A stretch of 64,000 nucleotides of DNA from Microbacterium keratanolyticum (GTDB lineage Bacteria > Actinomycetota > Actinomycetes > Actinomycetales > Microbacteriaceae), in assembly GCF_016907255.1 (NCBI RefSeq), contig NZ_JAFBBQ010000001.1:868001-932000 (forward strand), read 5' to 3'. The position numbers and the translations under genes were made by a program. Positions 35,575-43,035 of this stretch are shown here, piece after piece. Each line of letters opens with the position of its first letter. Position 1 is the first letter of the stretch. Below the pieces are notes generated by a model that did not search any database, was not told where the DNA came from, and was given only the letters and a program-made list of their open reading frames with translations.

Positions 35575-36306
35575 CTAGCCCAGCGCCCGCCCGATACGGT
35601 CTGCCGTCTGCTGCATGAGTGGAATGTGGCGTCGCAGCTGCTCGATGTTCTGCACCATGCGTACCGCCGTCACCGACAGCGCTCCGACGATTCCGGCACT
35701 GGCTCGGATCGGCACGGCGACGCAGTTCACGAAGTCCTCGAACTCGCCGTCATCCACCGCCCACCCCTGCGCACTCACGCGCACAAGCTCATCGTCGAGC
35801 GCCTCTCGCGACGTGATGGTCGATTCGGTGTACCGCACCCACTCGGTGTCCGCGAGGATCGCATCGCGCTCAGGAACATCGAGATCCGCGAGGATCACCT
35901 TGCCGATGCCACTGCAGTATGCCCGCACGGGCGCGCCCACGCGCGAGTACATCCGCATGCCCTGAGCGTCATCGACCTTGTCGACGTAGACGATCGTCGA
36001 ATCCATGAGGGCCGCCATGTGCACGGTGTTGCCGACCGACTTGTGCAGCTGGCGCACATACGACGATCCCGCTTCCCGCAGATCCAGCGTGTTCAGCGCC
36101 GTCTGACCGAGTGCGATCAGGCGCACGCCGAGCGAGTAGCGACCGTCCTTGCGACGACGCACGAACCCCACGCGCTCCAGCGCCTGCAGTTCGCGGAACA
36201 TGGTCGAGCGATGCAGGTCGAAGCTCACGGCGAGTTCGGGCACGGTCTGAGGGTCGGCCGCGAGCACGTCGAGAATTCGCGCGGCGCGGGTCACGCTCTG
36301 CGACAT
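35575..36306 (-). CDS. IclR family transcriptional regulator
   Basis: The 243-residue protein has the N-terminal winged helix (about 1-65: SVTRAARILDVLAADPQTVPELAVSFDLHRSTMFRELQAL) and the IclR effector domain, with GRYSLGVRLIALGQ at the junction and a ligand pocket around ILADLDVPERDAILADTE and NCVAVPIRASAGIVGALSV. GGAGG precedes the ATG at 36306; a longer frame is not needed. No metabolic operon lies beside it, so its targets are elsewhere. A 14-bp palindrome 39 bases upstream of the start is a likely autoregulatory site. Confidence 0.93.
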   Translation of the reverse strand: MSQSVTRAARILDVLAADPQTVPELAVSFDLHRSTMFRELQALERVGFVRRRKDGRYSLGVRLIALGQTALNTLDLREAGSSYVRQLHKSVGNTVHMAALMDSTIVYVDKVDDAQGMRMYSRVGAPVRAYCSGIGKVILADLDVPERDAILADTEWVRYTESTITSREALDDELVRVSAQGWAVDDGEFEDFVNCVAVPIRASAGIVGALSVTAVRMVQNIEQLRRHIPLMQQTADRIGRALG

Positions 36307-36344
36307 GGCTATACCTCCGGACAATCAAGTCTGTTGCATCTAGC

Positions 36345-36358
36345 GCAACGCGCGTTGC
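36345..36358. promoter_or_regulatory. IclR operator candidate
   Basis: GCAACGCGCGTTGC is a perfect palindrome. A further GTTGC half-site at 36333-36337 pairs with the first GCAAC. This gives three half-sites just upstream of the IclR start. Confidence 0.6.
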
Positions 36359-36400
36359 ACTCTCCGCCCCAGTATGTCGGAAGACCACCCTTGCTGACTA

Positions 36401-36479
36401 GGACCATTGGGGCTCTCCTCAGAGCCCAGCAATCACTGGTCCTCGGTGCGGGAAAACCGAGCCGCGTCGTAACACGACG
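36401..36479. other. Three consecutive hairpins in an intergenic region
   Basis: Hairpin one has outer arms GGACCA (36401) and TGGTCC (36437) around inner arms GGGCTCT and AGAGCCC with a CCTC loop. Hairpin two has CTCGGT-N8-ACCGAG (36442-36461). Hairpin three has CGTCGT-AAC-ACGACG (36465-36479). All stems are perfect. The block lies between the stop of the small GNAT gene and the IclR operator. It may be an elaborate terminator for the GNAT gene or a structured RNA. It is not a tRNA cloverleaf. Confidence 0.6.
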
Positions 36480-36499
36480 ACACAGGGCGAGGAAGTGCG

Positions 36500-36814
36500 C
36501 TAGGCCGAGCGCTGGCGCAGCAGGTGCGCGTGATCCGGATGCTGCGCGAACCACTCCGCGACGTACCAGCAGACCGCATCGATCACGCGTCCGCCTGATT
36601 CGGCGATGTCTGCAACGGCACCGCCGACAACCCGCGCGGCATGCCCCTGGCCGCGGAAACTCGGGATTGTGAAGGCTCTGGTGAGGGCGACGGTGTGACC
36701 GTCATCGCGATAGTCGAGAACACTCACGAGCTGTCCGCGGTGGTGCAGTTCGTACCGCGAAGCATCCACCTTCTTGGTCAGGGTGAACTCGAGATCTGCG
36801 TCCTCAACAGCCAT
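36500..36814 (-). CDS. Small GNAT-type N-acetyltransferase (YjdJ-like)
   Basis: The 104-residue protein is the short GNAT form (COG2388): YELHHRGQLVSVLDYRDDG, then ALTRAFTIPSFRGQGHAARVVGGAV with the acetyl-CoA loop FRGQGHA, then VIDAVCWYVAEWFAQHPDH. Human and bacterial relatives are often of unknown substrate. The start at 36814 has TAGCGT six bases upstream. The stop is followed within 20 bases by the hairpin cluster. Confidence 0.9.
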   Translation of the reverse strand: MAVEDADLEFTLTKKVDASRYELHHRGQLVSVLDYRDDGHTVALTRAFTIPSFRGQGHAARVVGGAVADIAESGGRVIDAVCWYVAEWFAQHPDHAHLLRQRSA

Positions 36815-36820
36815 CCGACC

Positions 36821-36826
36821 ACGCTA
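36821..36826 (-). promoter_or_regulatory. Leaderless -10 element for the small GNAT gene
   Basis: TAGCGT, six bases, then the ATG at 36814 on the minus strand. It lies 27 bases from the -35 of the divergent leader-peptide promoter. Confidence 0.55.
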
Positions 36827-36853
36827 ATCGACCCTGACGCAGAGGGGCGCATT

Positions 36854-36883
36854 TTGACACGCGAGGTCATTCTCAGTCATAAT
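36854..36883 (+). promoter_or_regulatory. Strong promoter for the leader peptide, TTGACA-N18-CATAAT
   Basis: This is the best consensus promoter I see in the window: a perfect TTGACA (36854-36859), an 18-bp spacer and CATAAT (36878-36883). The ATG of the leader peptide follows after exactly six bases, so the mRNA should begin at or next to that ATG. Confidence 0.8.
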
Positions 36884-36889
36884 CGCCGC

Positions 36890-36991
36890 ATGACCACCAA
36901 CGCACGCCCTTTGTCCGCCCAGGAGGCGAACAGGAGTGCCGGCATGATGATGGCCGGCAGCGTTGGCATGTGTTGCCGAATGTGTAGCTGA
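36890..36991 (+). CDS. 33-residue Cys/Met-rich leader peptide upstream of the winged-helix regulator
   Basis: The frame starts at the predicted transcript start and ends with TGA at 36991. The first half is polar (TTNARPLSAQEANRSAG). The second half is MMMAGSVGMCCRMCS, with six Met and three Cys, including the adjacent Cys codons TGT-TGC. It has no folded domain. Short cysteine-codon leaders on leaderless mRNAs are known cysteine-responsive attenuators in mycobacteria; this one has the same look but sits before a regulator. The RNA within the frame can form TGCCGGC-N9-GCCGGCA (36937-36959) and a weaker TTGGC-GCCGA stem spanning the Cys codons. It is a translation-sensing candidate. Confidence 0.7.
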   Translation: MTTNARPLSAQEANRSAGMMMAGSVGMCCRMCS

Positions 36992-37045
36992 ACGAACAGC
37001 CACCCCTTTTGGTTCTCACCGTCGTGATCTTCGACGCGAACCCTC

Positions 37046-37118
37046 GAGCCGCAACCCTTGTGCTCGCTTTCCCGGCTCGCCGGTCCTTTCGCAACGCATT
37101 CTGAGCCCTTCTCGGCTC
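37046..37118 (+). promoter_or_regulatory. Alternating stem segments in the leader, attenuator candidate
   Basis: Four short segments occur in order: GAGCCG (37046), CGGCTC (37073), GAGCC (37103) and GGCTC (37114). Segments 1:2 and 3:4 can pair, or 2:3 can, which is the mutually exclusive pattern of an attenuator. The AAGGAA ribosome site of the winged-helix gene follows at 37128-37133. The rest of 36992-37142 holds no gene. Confidence 0.5.
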
Positions 37119-37142
37119 CTCTCCTTCAAGGAACCCATCATC

Positions 37143-37823
37143 ATGTCGAACTCTGCACTTCTCGAGCGTCCCTCCACCGTCCGCGTCGCTGGCGCCCCCG
37201 TCGCCACCGCCGACCTTCCCGCCACACGCTCCCCCCGCGGCTTCGCCCTGTACGTCGGTCTCGACGAGATCAAGGCCGCAGGCGCCGGCGTCAGCCTTCC
37301 TCTCCTCGTCGACGCGCTGCGTCGCACGCTCGCTGAACTCGCCCCCGAGGCCGAGACGCACGCCACCGTCGCTCTCGCACCCCTCGGCGCCGGAGGCCGT
37401 GACCTCGACGTGGTGCGGCTCGCCCTTCAGGAGCCGGGGGCGATCGCCCGCTCCAAGGCCACTGCCGAAGAGGAGGAGACGGAAGAGAGCGGCGTCGTCG
37501 TCGACATCTCCCGCAAGCGCGTCCTCATCGATGGCGACTCGGCATCGTTCACCTACAAAGAGTTCGAGCTGCTGCAGTACCTCGTACTGCGCGAGGGTCG
37601 CACGATCGAGCGCGCCGAACTCGTGAGCGCACTGTGGCAGGCCCCCGACGACGAGACGCCCGGAGAGCGCACGATCGACGTGCACGTGCGTCGTCTGCGC
37701 GCCAAGCTCGGGCGCTACGAAGACATCGTGCGCACCGTGCGCGGTGTCGGGTACCGCTTCGACCGTCACGCCGACGTCGTCATCCGCTACGGCCACGGCA
37801 CCCCCTCGCCCGACCGCTTCTGA
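37143..37823 (+). CDS. Winged-helix (OmpR-type) regulator with an uncharacterised N-terminal domain
   Basis: The 226-residue protein has no receiver domain. An N-terminal domain (about 33-98: GFALYVGLDEIKAAGAGVS, later VALAPLGAGGRDLDVVRLAL) is of a type I cannot name. An acidic linker (EEEETEES, 109-116) leads to a Trans_reg_C winged helix (117-207) with FTYKEFELLQYLVLREG, TIDVHVRRLRAKLG and TVRGVGYRF. The tail reads VVIRYGHGTPSPDRF. AAGGAA precedes the ATG. A 250-nt leader with a Cys/Met-rich leader peptide and alternating stems lies upstream, so expression probably responds to translation of that peptide. The regulated genes are unknown. Confidence 0.88.
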   Translation: MSNSALLERPSTVRVAGAPVATADLPATRSPRGFALYVGLDEIKAAGAGVSLPLLVDALRRTLAELAPEAETHATVALAPLGAGGRDLDVVRLALQEPGAIARSKATAEEEETEESGVVVDISRKRVLIDGDSASFTYKEFELLQYLVLREGRTIERAELVSALWQAPDDETPGERTIDVHVRRLRAKLGRYEDIVRTVRGVGYRFDRHADVVIRYGHGTPSPDRF

Positions 37824-37855
37824 TCTTCGCCGAGGGCACTGTCGGATGCGGCACG

Positions 37856-37861
37856 TAGGCT
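37856..37861 (+). promoter_or_regulatory. Leaderless -10 element for the glycosylase gene
   Basis: TAGGCT, six bases, then the ATG at 37868. Confidence 0.6.
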
Positions 37862-37867
37862 GACGAC

Positions 37868-38815
37868 ATGTCGTCAGCCGTCCCCATCGAACCGTCCCGC
37901 GGGGCGATGCGGGAGAGCACCTACCGGCCGCGGCATCCGCTCGACCTGCTGCACACCGTCGGGATGCTGCGCCGCGGCCCCGGTGACCCGACCACCGTCA
38001 TTGACGACGGCGTGATCTGGCGCGCGCTGCGCACTCCGCAGGGCATCGCCACTCTCGCTCTTCGACAGATCGGCGGTGAGGTCCGGGCGAGCGCGTGGGG
38101 CGCCGGAGCAGAGTTCGCGCTCGACTCCGTGCCACGGCTGTGCGGCGCCGATGACGATGCCGAAGGGTTCGACGCATCGTCGCATCCGCTGATCGCGGAA
38201 GCGCACCGACGCAATCCCGGGCTGCGCCTGACCCGCACAGACGCGGTGTTCGACGCCCTCGCCTGCGCGGTCCTCGAACAGAAGGTCACCGGCTTGCAGG
38301 CTTTTCGCGCATGGCGGGTGCTCGTGTCGTCGTTCGGCGCCCGCGCACCAGGACCGGCACCTCGTCCGATGTTCGCCGCCCCGGCACCCTCCGGCTGGCA
38401 CGCGATCCCGTCCTGGTCCTGGCATCGTGCCGGGGTCGAGCCTCCGCAGTCCCGCACGATCGTTCGCGTCGCTGAACGTGGCGATCGCATCGCCGTCGCC
38501 GCGCTCCGCGCCTCCGATGGCGAAGAGCGCGAGCGTGTCTTCACCAGCCTGCCCGGCATCGGGGCCTGGACGTCCGCCGAGACGCGCATCCGCGCACTGG
38601 GCGACCCCGATGCCGTGAGCGTCGGCGACTACCACCTCGCCCACGAGGTCGGCTATGCGCTCACGGGCCATCGCACCGACGACGCGGGCATGCTCGAACT
38701 GCTCAGCCCCTGGGCAGGACACCGGCAGCGCGTCGTCCGACTCATCGGGCGCAGCAGAGTCAGCGAACCGCGCCGCGGACCGAGATTGGCACCAGAGGAT
38801 CACCGCGGGCGGTGA
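37868..38815 (+). CDS. AlkA-like DNA-3-methyladenine glycosylase (HhH-GPD family)
   Basis: The 315-residue base-excision enzyme has an N-terminal beta domain (about 1-120), then helical domain segments such as DAVFDALACAVLEQKVTGLQAFRAW. The helix-hairpin-helix is SLPGIGAWTSAETRIRAL, and the GPD aspartate is in DAVSVGDYHLAHEVG. It removes alkylated bases from DNA. There is no iron-sulfur cysteine cluster at the C-terminus, which separates it from MutY and Nth. No adaptive-response Ada gene is nearby. Confidence 0.9.
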   Translation: MSSAVPIEPSRGAMRESTYRPRHPLDLLHTVGMLRRGPGDPTTVIDDGVIWRALRTPQGIATLALRQIGGEVRASAWGAGAEFALDSVPRLCGADDDAEGFDASSHPLIAEAHRRNPGLRLTRTDAVFDALACAVLEQKVTGLQAFRAWRVLVSSFGARAPGPAPRPMFAAPAPSGWHAIPSWSWHRAGVEPPQSRTIVRVAERGDRIAVAALRASDGEERERVFTSLPGIGAWTSAETRIRALGDPDAVSVGDYHLAHEVGYALTGHRTDDAGMLELLSPWAGHRQRVVRLIGRSRVSEPRRGPRLAPEDHRGR

Positions 38816-38842
38816 GACACAGCGCCCCGTGGCGGTGGGACC

Positions 38843-38848
38843 TAGGCT
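38843..38848 (+). promoter_or_regulatory. Leaderless -10 element for the small membrane protein gene
   Basis: TAGGCT, six bases, then the ATG at 38855. It has the same hexamer and spacing as the gene upstream. Confidence 0.6.
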
Positions 38849-38854
38849 GAGGAC

Positions 38855-39061
38855 ATGAAGCCTCGCTCACGCACCGGCACCCGCGTCGCCGGCACCGCCG
38901 GACTGCTCGTCGTCGCACTCGTCGTGGGATTCATCCTGCAGAATGTGTGGCTCGGTCTGCTGCTCGGCCTGCTCATCTGGCTCGGCTGGTTCTTCGGGTT
39001 CGAAGCACGCCGAGACCACGCCGCCGGCGTCAACGACGATGATCACGGGATCGAGCTGTAG
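38855..39061 (+). CDS. Small membrane protein of unknown function
   Basis: This 68-residue protein has a basic start (MKPRSRTGTR), two close hydrophobic stretches (GLLVVALVVGFILQ and LGLLLGLLIWLGWFFGF) and an acidic, His-containing tail ending in DDDHGIEL. No family is recognised. It is probably a two-helix inner membrane protein. Its stop is six bases from the end of the convergent siderophore ATPase gene. Confidence 0.7.
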   Translation: MKPRSRTGTRVAGTAGLLVVALVVGFILQNVWLGLLLGLLIWLGWFFGFEARRDHAAGVNDDDHGIEL

Positions 39062-39067
39062 CGCGAC

Positions 39068-39823
39068 TCAGTAGTAGACGGCGAGCGGCCCCTGCGGCCC
39101 TTCGATCACGCGCACCTCTGTGTCGAAGACGCGAGTGAGCACCTCATCCGTCATGATCTGCTCGGCGATGCCGAACTCGACGACATGACCGTCCTTCATC
39201 GCACAGATGTGATCCGCATAGTGTGCGGCGAAGTTGATGTCGTGCAGCACGATCACGATCGTGCGCCCCAGCTCTTCTGCGGCACGGCGCAGGTGCTTCA
39301 TCATCTGCACGGCGTGCTTCATGTCGAGGTTGTTGAGCGGCTCATCCAGCAGCACGACCTCCGTGTCCTGCGCGAGCACCATCGCGACATACGCGCGCTG
39401 ACGCTGACCGCCGGAGAGCTGATCGAGATAGCGGCCCTCGAGCGGGCCGAGATCGAGGAAGTCAATCGCCCGACTGATGATCTCCTCATCTGCCCGCGTG
39501 ATGCGCCCCTTCGTGTACGGGAAGCGGCCGAAGCCCACGAGCTGGCGCACGGTGAGCCGGGTGACGAAATGATTCTCCTGACGCAGGATCGAGACGATCT
39601 TCGCCAGGTCCTTGGACGACGTCGTCGCGACGTCGTATCCGGCGATCTCGATCGCGCCCTCGTCGAGCCCCATGAGGCGGCCGATCATCGTGAGCAGCGT
39701 CGACTTGCCGGCGCCGTTCGGGCCGATCAGCGCGGTGATCCCGTTCTCGGGGATCACGAGATCGACGGGGCCGATCGCCACCTCGCTGCTGTAGTTCTTG
39801 CGCACTCCGGCAAGGGTGATCAC
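39068..39823 (-). CDS. Iron-siderophore ABC transporter ATP-binding protein
   Basis: The 251-residue FepC/FhuC-type ATPase has Walker A GPNGAGKST, Q-loop ILRQENHFVTRLTVRQLVGFGRFPYTKGR, signature LSGGQRQRAYVAMVLAQ, Walker B VVLLDEPLNNLD and switch VLHDINFAAHYADH. GTG at 39823 overlaps the stop of the second permease (GTGA). It is the last gene of a four-gene iron uptake operon that starts at the iron boxes. Confidence 0.94.
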   Translation of the reverse strand: MITLAGVRKNYSSEVAIGPVDLVIPENGITALIGPNGAGKSTLLTMIGRLMGLDEGAIEIAGYDVATTSSKDLAKIVSILRQENHFVTRLTVRQLVGFGRFPYTKGRITRADEEIISRAIDFLDLGPLEGRYLDQLSGGQRQRAYVAMVLAQDTEVVLLDEPLNNLDMKHAVQMMKHLRRAAEELGRTIVIVLHDINFAAHYADHICAMKDGHVVEFGIAEQIMTDEVLTRVFDTEVRVIEGPQGPLAVYY

Positions 39824-40881
39824 AGTCGCCCCTTTCTGAGGATGACGATGAGGAACACGAGACCTCCGACGAGTTCGATGATGATCGAGACCGCGCCCTG
39901 GGCGTAGAAGATGTTCTTCATCACGAAGTAGGCGCCCGCCAGCACGACGAACCCGGTGAGGATCGCGACGGGGAAGACCCGGCGATGGTCGTGGGTGTCG
40001 GCGAACTGGTACGCGAGTGTCGCGACCAGGAAGCCGAGGAACGTCATCGGGCCGACAAGCGACGTCGACGTCGCCATGAGCACGGCGACGAAGAACAGGG
40101 TGATGAGCAGTTCGCGTCGGTGATCCACGCCGAGCGAACGCGCAGCATCCGGACCCAATGCCATGACGTTCAACCGCCGCGAGCGCATCCACAGCGCCGC
40201 GCCCGCGAGCAGACACAGCGGGATCGCAACCGGGAAGTAGTCGGGGTTCGCGTTGGAGACGTTGCCGAACAGCTTCGCCGTGAGGACGTCGAACTCGCTC
40301 GGCGTCAGCAGACGCTGCATGAAAGTCGAGACCGCGCCCAGTCCGCCGCCGATCACGATGCCGACGAGAAGAGTGATCTGCAGGTTGCCGAAGCGTCCCG
40401 ACAGGAGCCAGCCGTAGAGCGCCATCGCAAGGCCCACCATGATGACGATCTGCACGCTGAACTGGAAGATGCCCTGGATCGCGATGATCCCGGCAATGCC
40501 GAACAGGTACATGGTCGTCGTCTGCACCGAGATGTAGAGCGACTCGAAGCCCATGATCGACGGGGTCAGGATGCGGTTGTTCGTGACCGTCTGGAAAGCG
40601 ACCGTCGCCATCGCCTGGCAGAACGCAACGATCAGCATCACCACGACATTGGTCGCGCGCATCTTCGCGATGAGCCAGAAGCCGTCGGAGCCGACCGGCA
40701 TCGGGTTGTCCCATGCGAGCAGCCCGAAGGCGAAGCCGACGGCGAGCACGGACAGGATGCTGACGACGATCGTGTAGCGCAGGCGCGCACGTGAGGTCGG
40801 AAGAGCCGCCGACGAGCGCTCGCCCGTGGATGCTGTGCGTCCCGTCGTCGCTGCGGGGATCAGGATGTCAGCCACGCGCAC
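39820..40881 (-). CDS. Iron-siderophore ABC transporter permease, second subunit
   Basis: The 353-residue FecCD-family permease has about nine or ten helices. The sequence has the FecCD features MRATNVVVMLIVAFCQAMATVAFQTVTNNRILTPSIMGFESLY and MTFLGFLVATLAYQFADTHDHRRVFPVA, the cytoplasmic loop that meets the ATPase. Two GTG codons (40881, 40875) could be the start; either overlaps the first permease gene by a few bases. It forms a heterodimer with the upstream permease. Confidence 0.92.
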   Translation of the reverse strand: MRVADILIPAATTGRTASTGERSSAALPTSRARLRYTIVVSILSVLAVGFAFGLLAWDNPMPVGSDGFWLIAKMRATNVVVMLIVAFCQAMATVAFQTVTNNRILTPSIMGFESLYISVQTTTMYLFGIAGIIAIQGIFQFSVQIVIMVGLAMALYGWLLSGRFGNLQITLLVGIVIGGGLGAVSTFMQRLLTPSEFDVLTAKLFGNVSNANPDYFPVAIPLCLLAGAALWMRSRRLNVMALGPDAARSLGVDHRRELLITLFFVAVLMATSTSLVGPMTFLGFLVATLAYQFADTHDHRRVFPVAILTGFVVLAGAYFVMKNIFYAQGAVSIIIELVGGLVFLIVILRKGRL

Positions 40882-41863
40882 GCTGCCGAAGGAGGAGGCC
40901 GACGAAGACGACGGCGCCGACGACGCCCAGGATGAGAGACACCGGAACCTCGAACGGGGCGATGATCGTGCGACCGATGAGATCGCACACGGTGACGATC
41001 GCGATGCCCGCGAGACAGACCCAGGGCAGGTTGCTGCGCAGATCGTCGCCGCGGATCAGGGAGACGATATTCGGCACGATGAGGCCGAGGAAGGGCAGAG
41101 CGCCGACGACCACGGTCACGACGCCGGTCACGATCGCGATGAGAGCGGTTCCGAGCAGGATGACCTTGTTGTAGTCGAGCCCGACGTTCGTCGCGATCTC
41201 CTCGCCGAGGCCTGCCACGGTGAAGCGGTCGGCGACGATAAACACGATCACGGCGACGATCGCGACGATCCACAGCATCTCGTACTGTCCGCGCAGGACC
41301 GACGTGAAGCTTCCCGCGAACCAGACGCCGAGGTTCTGCAGTGCGTTGGCCTGCAGCGCGAAGAACGTCGAGACCGAGCCGACGACGGCCCCGAGCATGA
41401 TGCCGACGATCGGGACGATCAGAGAAGAGCGCAACGAGACGCGGCGCAGGAAGAGGAAGAAGACCATCGTGCCGATGAACGCGGCGATGATCGCGCCGAT
41501 CATGCGCACCACGATGGGGGCCTGCGGCATGAGCACCATGACGGTGAGGAGTCCGAGACCCGCCCATTCGGTCGTGCCTGTCGTGGTGGGCTCGACGAAG
41601 CGGTTCTGCGTGAGCAGCTGCATGACGAGGCCTGCCATCGCCATCGCCGCGCCCGCGAGGACGAGAGCGATCGTGCGAGGCACGCGGGTGATCGCGAACA
41701 TCTCGGAGCCGCCTTCGGCGGAGAGATCGTAGACGCCCGTGAACAGCGAGAGCACGAGCAGCCCCGCCACGACGAGGATGCCGATCAGCAGGGCGGGGTC
41801 GAACAGCCGCCCTGCGAAGCGCGGGCGCGCGTCAGGGCGGACGGATTCAGTGCGGGCTGTCAT
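40868..41863 (-). CDS. Iron-siderophore ABC transporter permease, first subunit
   Basis: The 331-residue FecCD-family permease has ITRVPRTIALVLAGAAMAMAGLVMQLLTQNRFVEPTTTGTTEWAGLG, the usual RLPR and N-P motifs in altered form. The ATPase-contact region is GALPFLGLIVPNIVSLIRGDDLRSNLP. It follows the binding-protein gene by 68 bases and overlaps the second permease gene. Confidence 0.93.
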   Translation of the reverse strand: MTARTESVRPDARPRFAGRLFDPALLIGILVVAGLLVLSLFTGVYDLSAEGGSEMFAITRVPRTIALVLAGAAMAMAGLVMQLLTQNRFVEPTTTGTTEWAGLGLLTVMVLMPQAPIVVRMIGAIIAAFIGTMVFFLFLRRVSLRSSLIVPIVGIMLGAVVGSVSTFFALQANALQNLGVWFAGSFTSVLRGQYEMLWIVAIVAVIVFIVADRFTVAGLGEEIATNVGLDYNKVILLGTALIAIVTGVVTVVVGALPFLGLIVPNIVSLIRGDDLRSNLPWVCLAGIAIVTVCDLIGRTIIAPFEVPVSLILGVVGAVVFVGLLLRQRARG

Positions 41864-41931
41864 GGCGAGTGGATGTCGACACGCGGATGCTGCGCGGGAG
41901 ACATCTCTATTGTCTCCCGCGCAGCGAGCGA

Positions 41932-42936
41932 TTACTTCTTCTTCGCCGCCTTCTCGAGGGCGTCAGCGAAGTCGTTGAGGAACGTCGTGTACGTCTGGAT
42001 GCCCTCGTTGAGGTAGGTCCCGGTCGGCATGTAGACGATGTTGCCACCCTTGACGGCGTCGACACCGGCGAGCGCCTCGGACTTCTCGAGGATCTCGGAT
42101 GCCTGGACGTAGTTCGGCTCATCTGCGGCGAACACGGCGTCGCGGTCCATCACGAGGATCCACGACGGGTTCGCGGTGGCGATCGCCTCGACCGAGATGT
42201 CGTCACCCTGGTGATCCTCCGAGCCCTCGGGGATCTCGAGCGCGGGGGTCAGTCCGAGGATGTCGAAGATCGGCCCGAGGGTGCGACCGGCGCTCGGCGC
42301 GACGTAACCCACCTCACCCGCGGAGGTGATGAGCGCCATCACGGTCTCGTCCGAGTTGTAGGCCTTTTTCGCCCGGTCGATCGCCTCTTCGAAGTCGGCG
42401 ACGAGGGCTGCAGCTTCCTTCTGCTTGCCGAAGACCTCACCCAGAACCGTCACCTGGCGCTTGAGCTCCTCATCGAACGGCTTCCCCTCGCGAGGGTCGA
42501 GGTTGAGGACGACGGCCTCGGGTGCGAGGGTTTCGAAGTCGTCCTGGTAGTCCGCGAAGCGCTGACCGTTGATGATCAGCTGCGGCGCAGCGGCGACAAC
42601 AGCCTCAAGGTTCGGCTCGCGGTGGTTGCCGAGATCGATGATCGAGGAGTCGGTCTTGTAGGAGACATCGTCGCCCATGAGTGCGACCGCGCCCGCGGTC
42701 AGCTCGATGCCCCAGTCGGACAGCGTCTGGAACGTACGGTTGTCGGTCGCGACGACCGACGTCAGCGGCAGGTCGATCGTGTGCTTGCCGTTGTTGTCCT
42801 CCACCGTGACCGACGTGGCTTTGGGCGTCTCGATGGCTTCGGGCTTCTCTGCGGCGGCCGTCGTGGCACAGCCGGCGAGAGCGAGGACAGAGGCAAGACC
42901 GAGGCTGGTGGCCGCAAGCGCGCGGGGCACGGACAT
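41932..42936 (-). CDS. Siderophore-binding lipoprotein (CeuA/YclQ-like)
   Basis: The 334-residue helical-backbone binding protein has a type II signal peptide (lipobox LAGC). The mature part has VVATDNRTFQTLSDWGIELTAG, NLEAVVAAAPQLIINGQRF and GGNIVYMPTGTYLNEGIQTY, like the catecholate-siderophore binders CeuE and YclQ. AGGAG precedes the ATG at 42936. It is the first gene of the iron uptake operon, and its promoter region holds an iron box. The exact siderophore is unknown. Confidence 0.92.
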   Translation of the reverse strand: MSVPRALAATSLGLASVLALAGCATTAAAEKPEAIETPKATSVTVEDNNGKHTIDLPLTSVVATDNRTFQTLSDWGIELTAGAVALMGDDVSYKTDSSIIDLGNHREPNLEAVVAAAPQLIINGQRFADYQDDFETLAPEAVVLNLDPREGKPFDEELKRQVTVLGEVFGKQKEAAALVADFEEAIDRAKKAYNSDETVMALITSAGEVGYVAPSAGRTLGPIFDILGLTPALEIPEGSEDHQGDDISVEAIATANPSWILVMDRDAVFAADEPNYVQASEILEKSEALAGVDAVKGGNIVYMPTGTYLNEGIQTYTTFLNDFADALEKAAKKK

Positions 42937-42985
42937 GGAGGGACTCCTGTTCTGTGGATGGGGGTGATGCGAGAGCATCGAAGGC

Positions 42986-43004
42986 TGAGGTTAGGCAACC
43001 CTTC
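42986..43004. promoter_or_regulatory. Iron box 1 (DtxR/IdeR type)
   Basis: TGAGGTTAGGCAACCCTTC matches 14 of 19 positions of the DtxR/IdeR consensus as I know it. It lies 50 bases upstream of the binding-protein start, where a metal-loaded repressor would block transcription. Confidence 0.75.
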
Positions 43005-43016
43005 CTCGACCTGCAT

Positions 43017-43035
43017 GTAGGTTAGCCTTACTTCA
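43017..43035. promoter_or_regulatory. Iron box 2, overlapping the siderophore-interacting protein promoter
   Basis: GTAGGTTAGCCTTACTTCA also matches 14 of 19 consensus positions. It contains the TAGCCT -10 (43023-43028) and reaches the ATG at 43035, so repressor binding would directly cover the start of transcription. Confidence 0.75.

Noticed and set aside
36401..36479. A tRNA or tmRNA-like gene in the hairpin cluster
   Set aside because: There is no acceptor stem closing the region, no T-loop GTTCRA and no anticodon arm of the right size.
37046..37118. A known riboswitch (SAM, TPP, B12) upstream of the winged-helix gene
   Set aside because: I see none of the conserved aptamer cores; only a short peptide frame and alternating stems are present.
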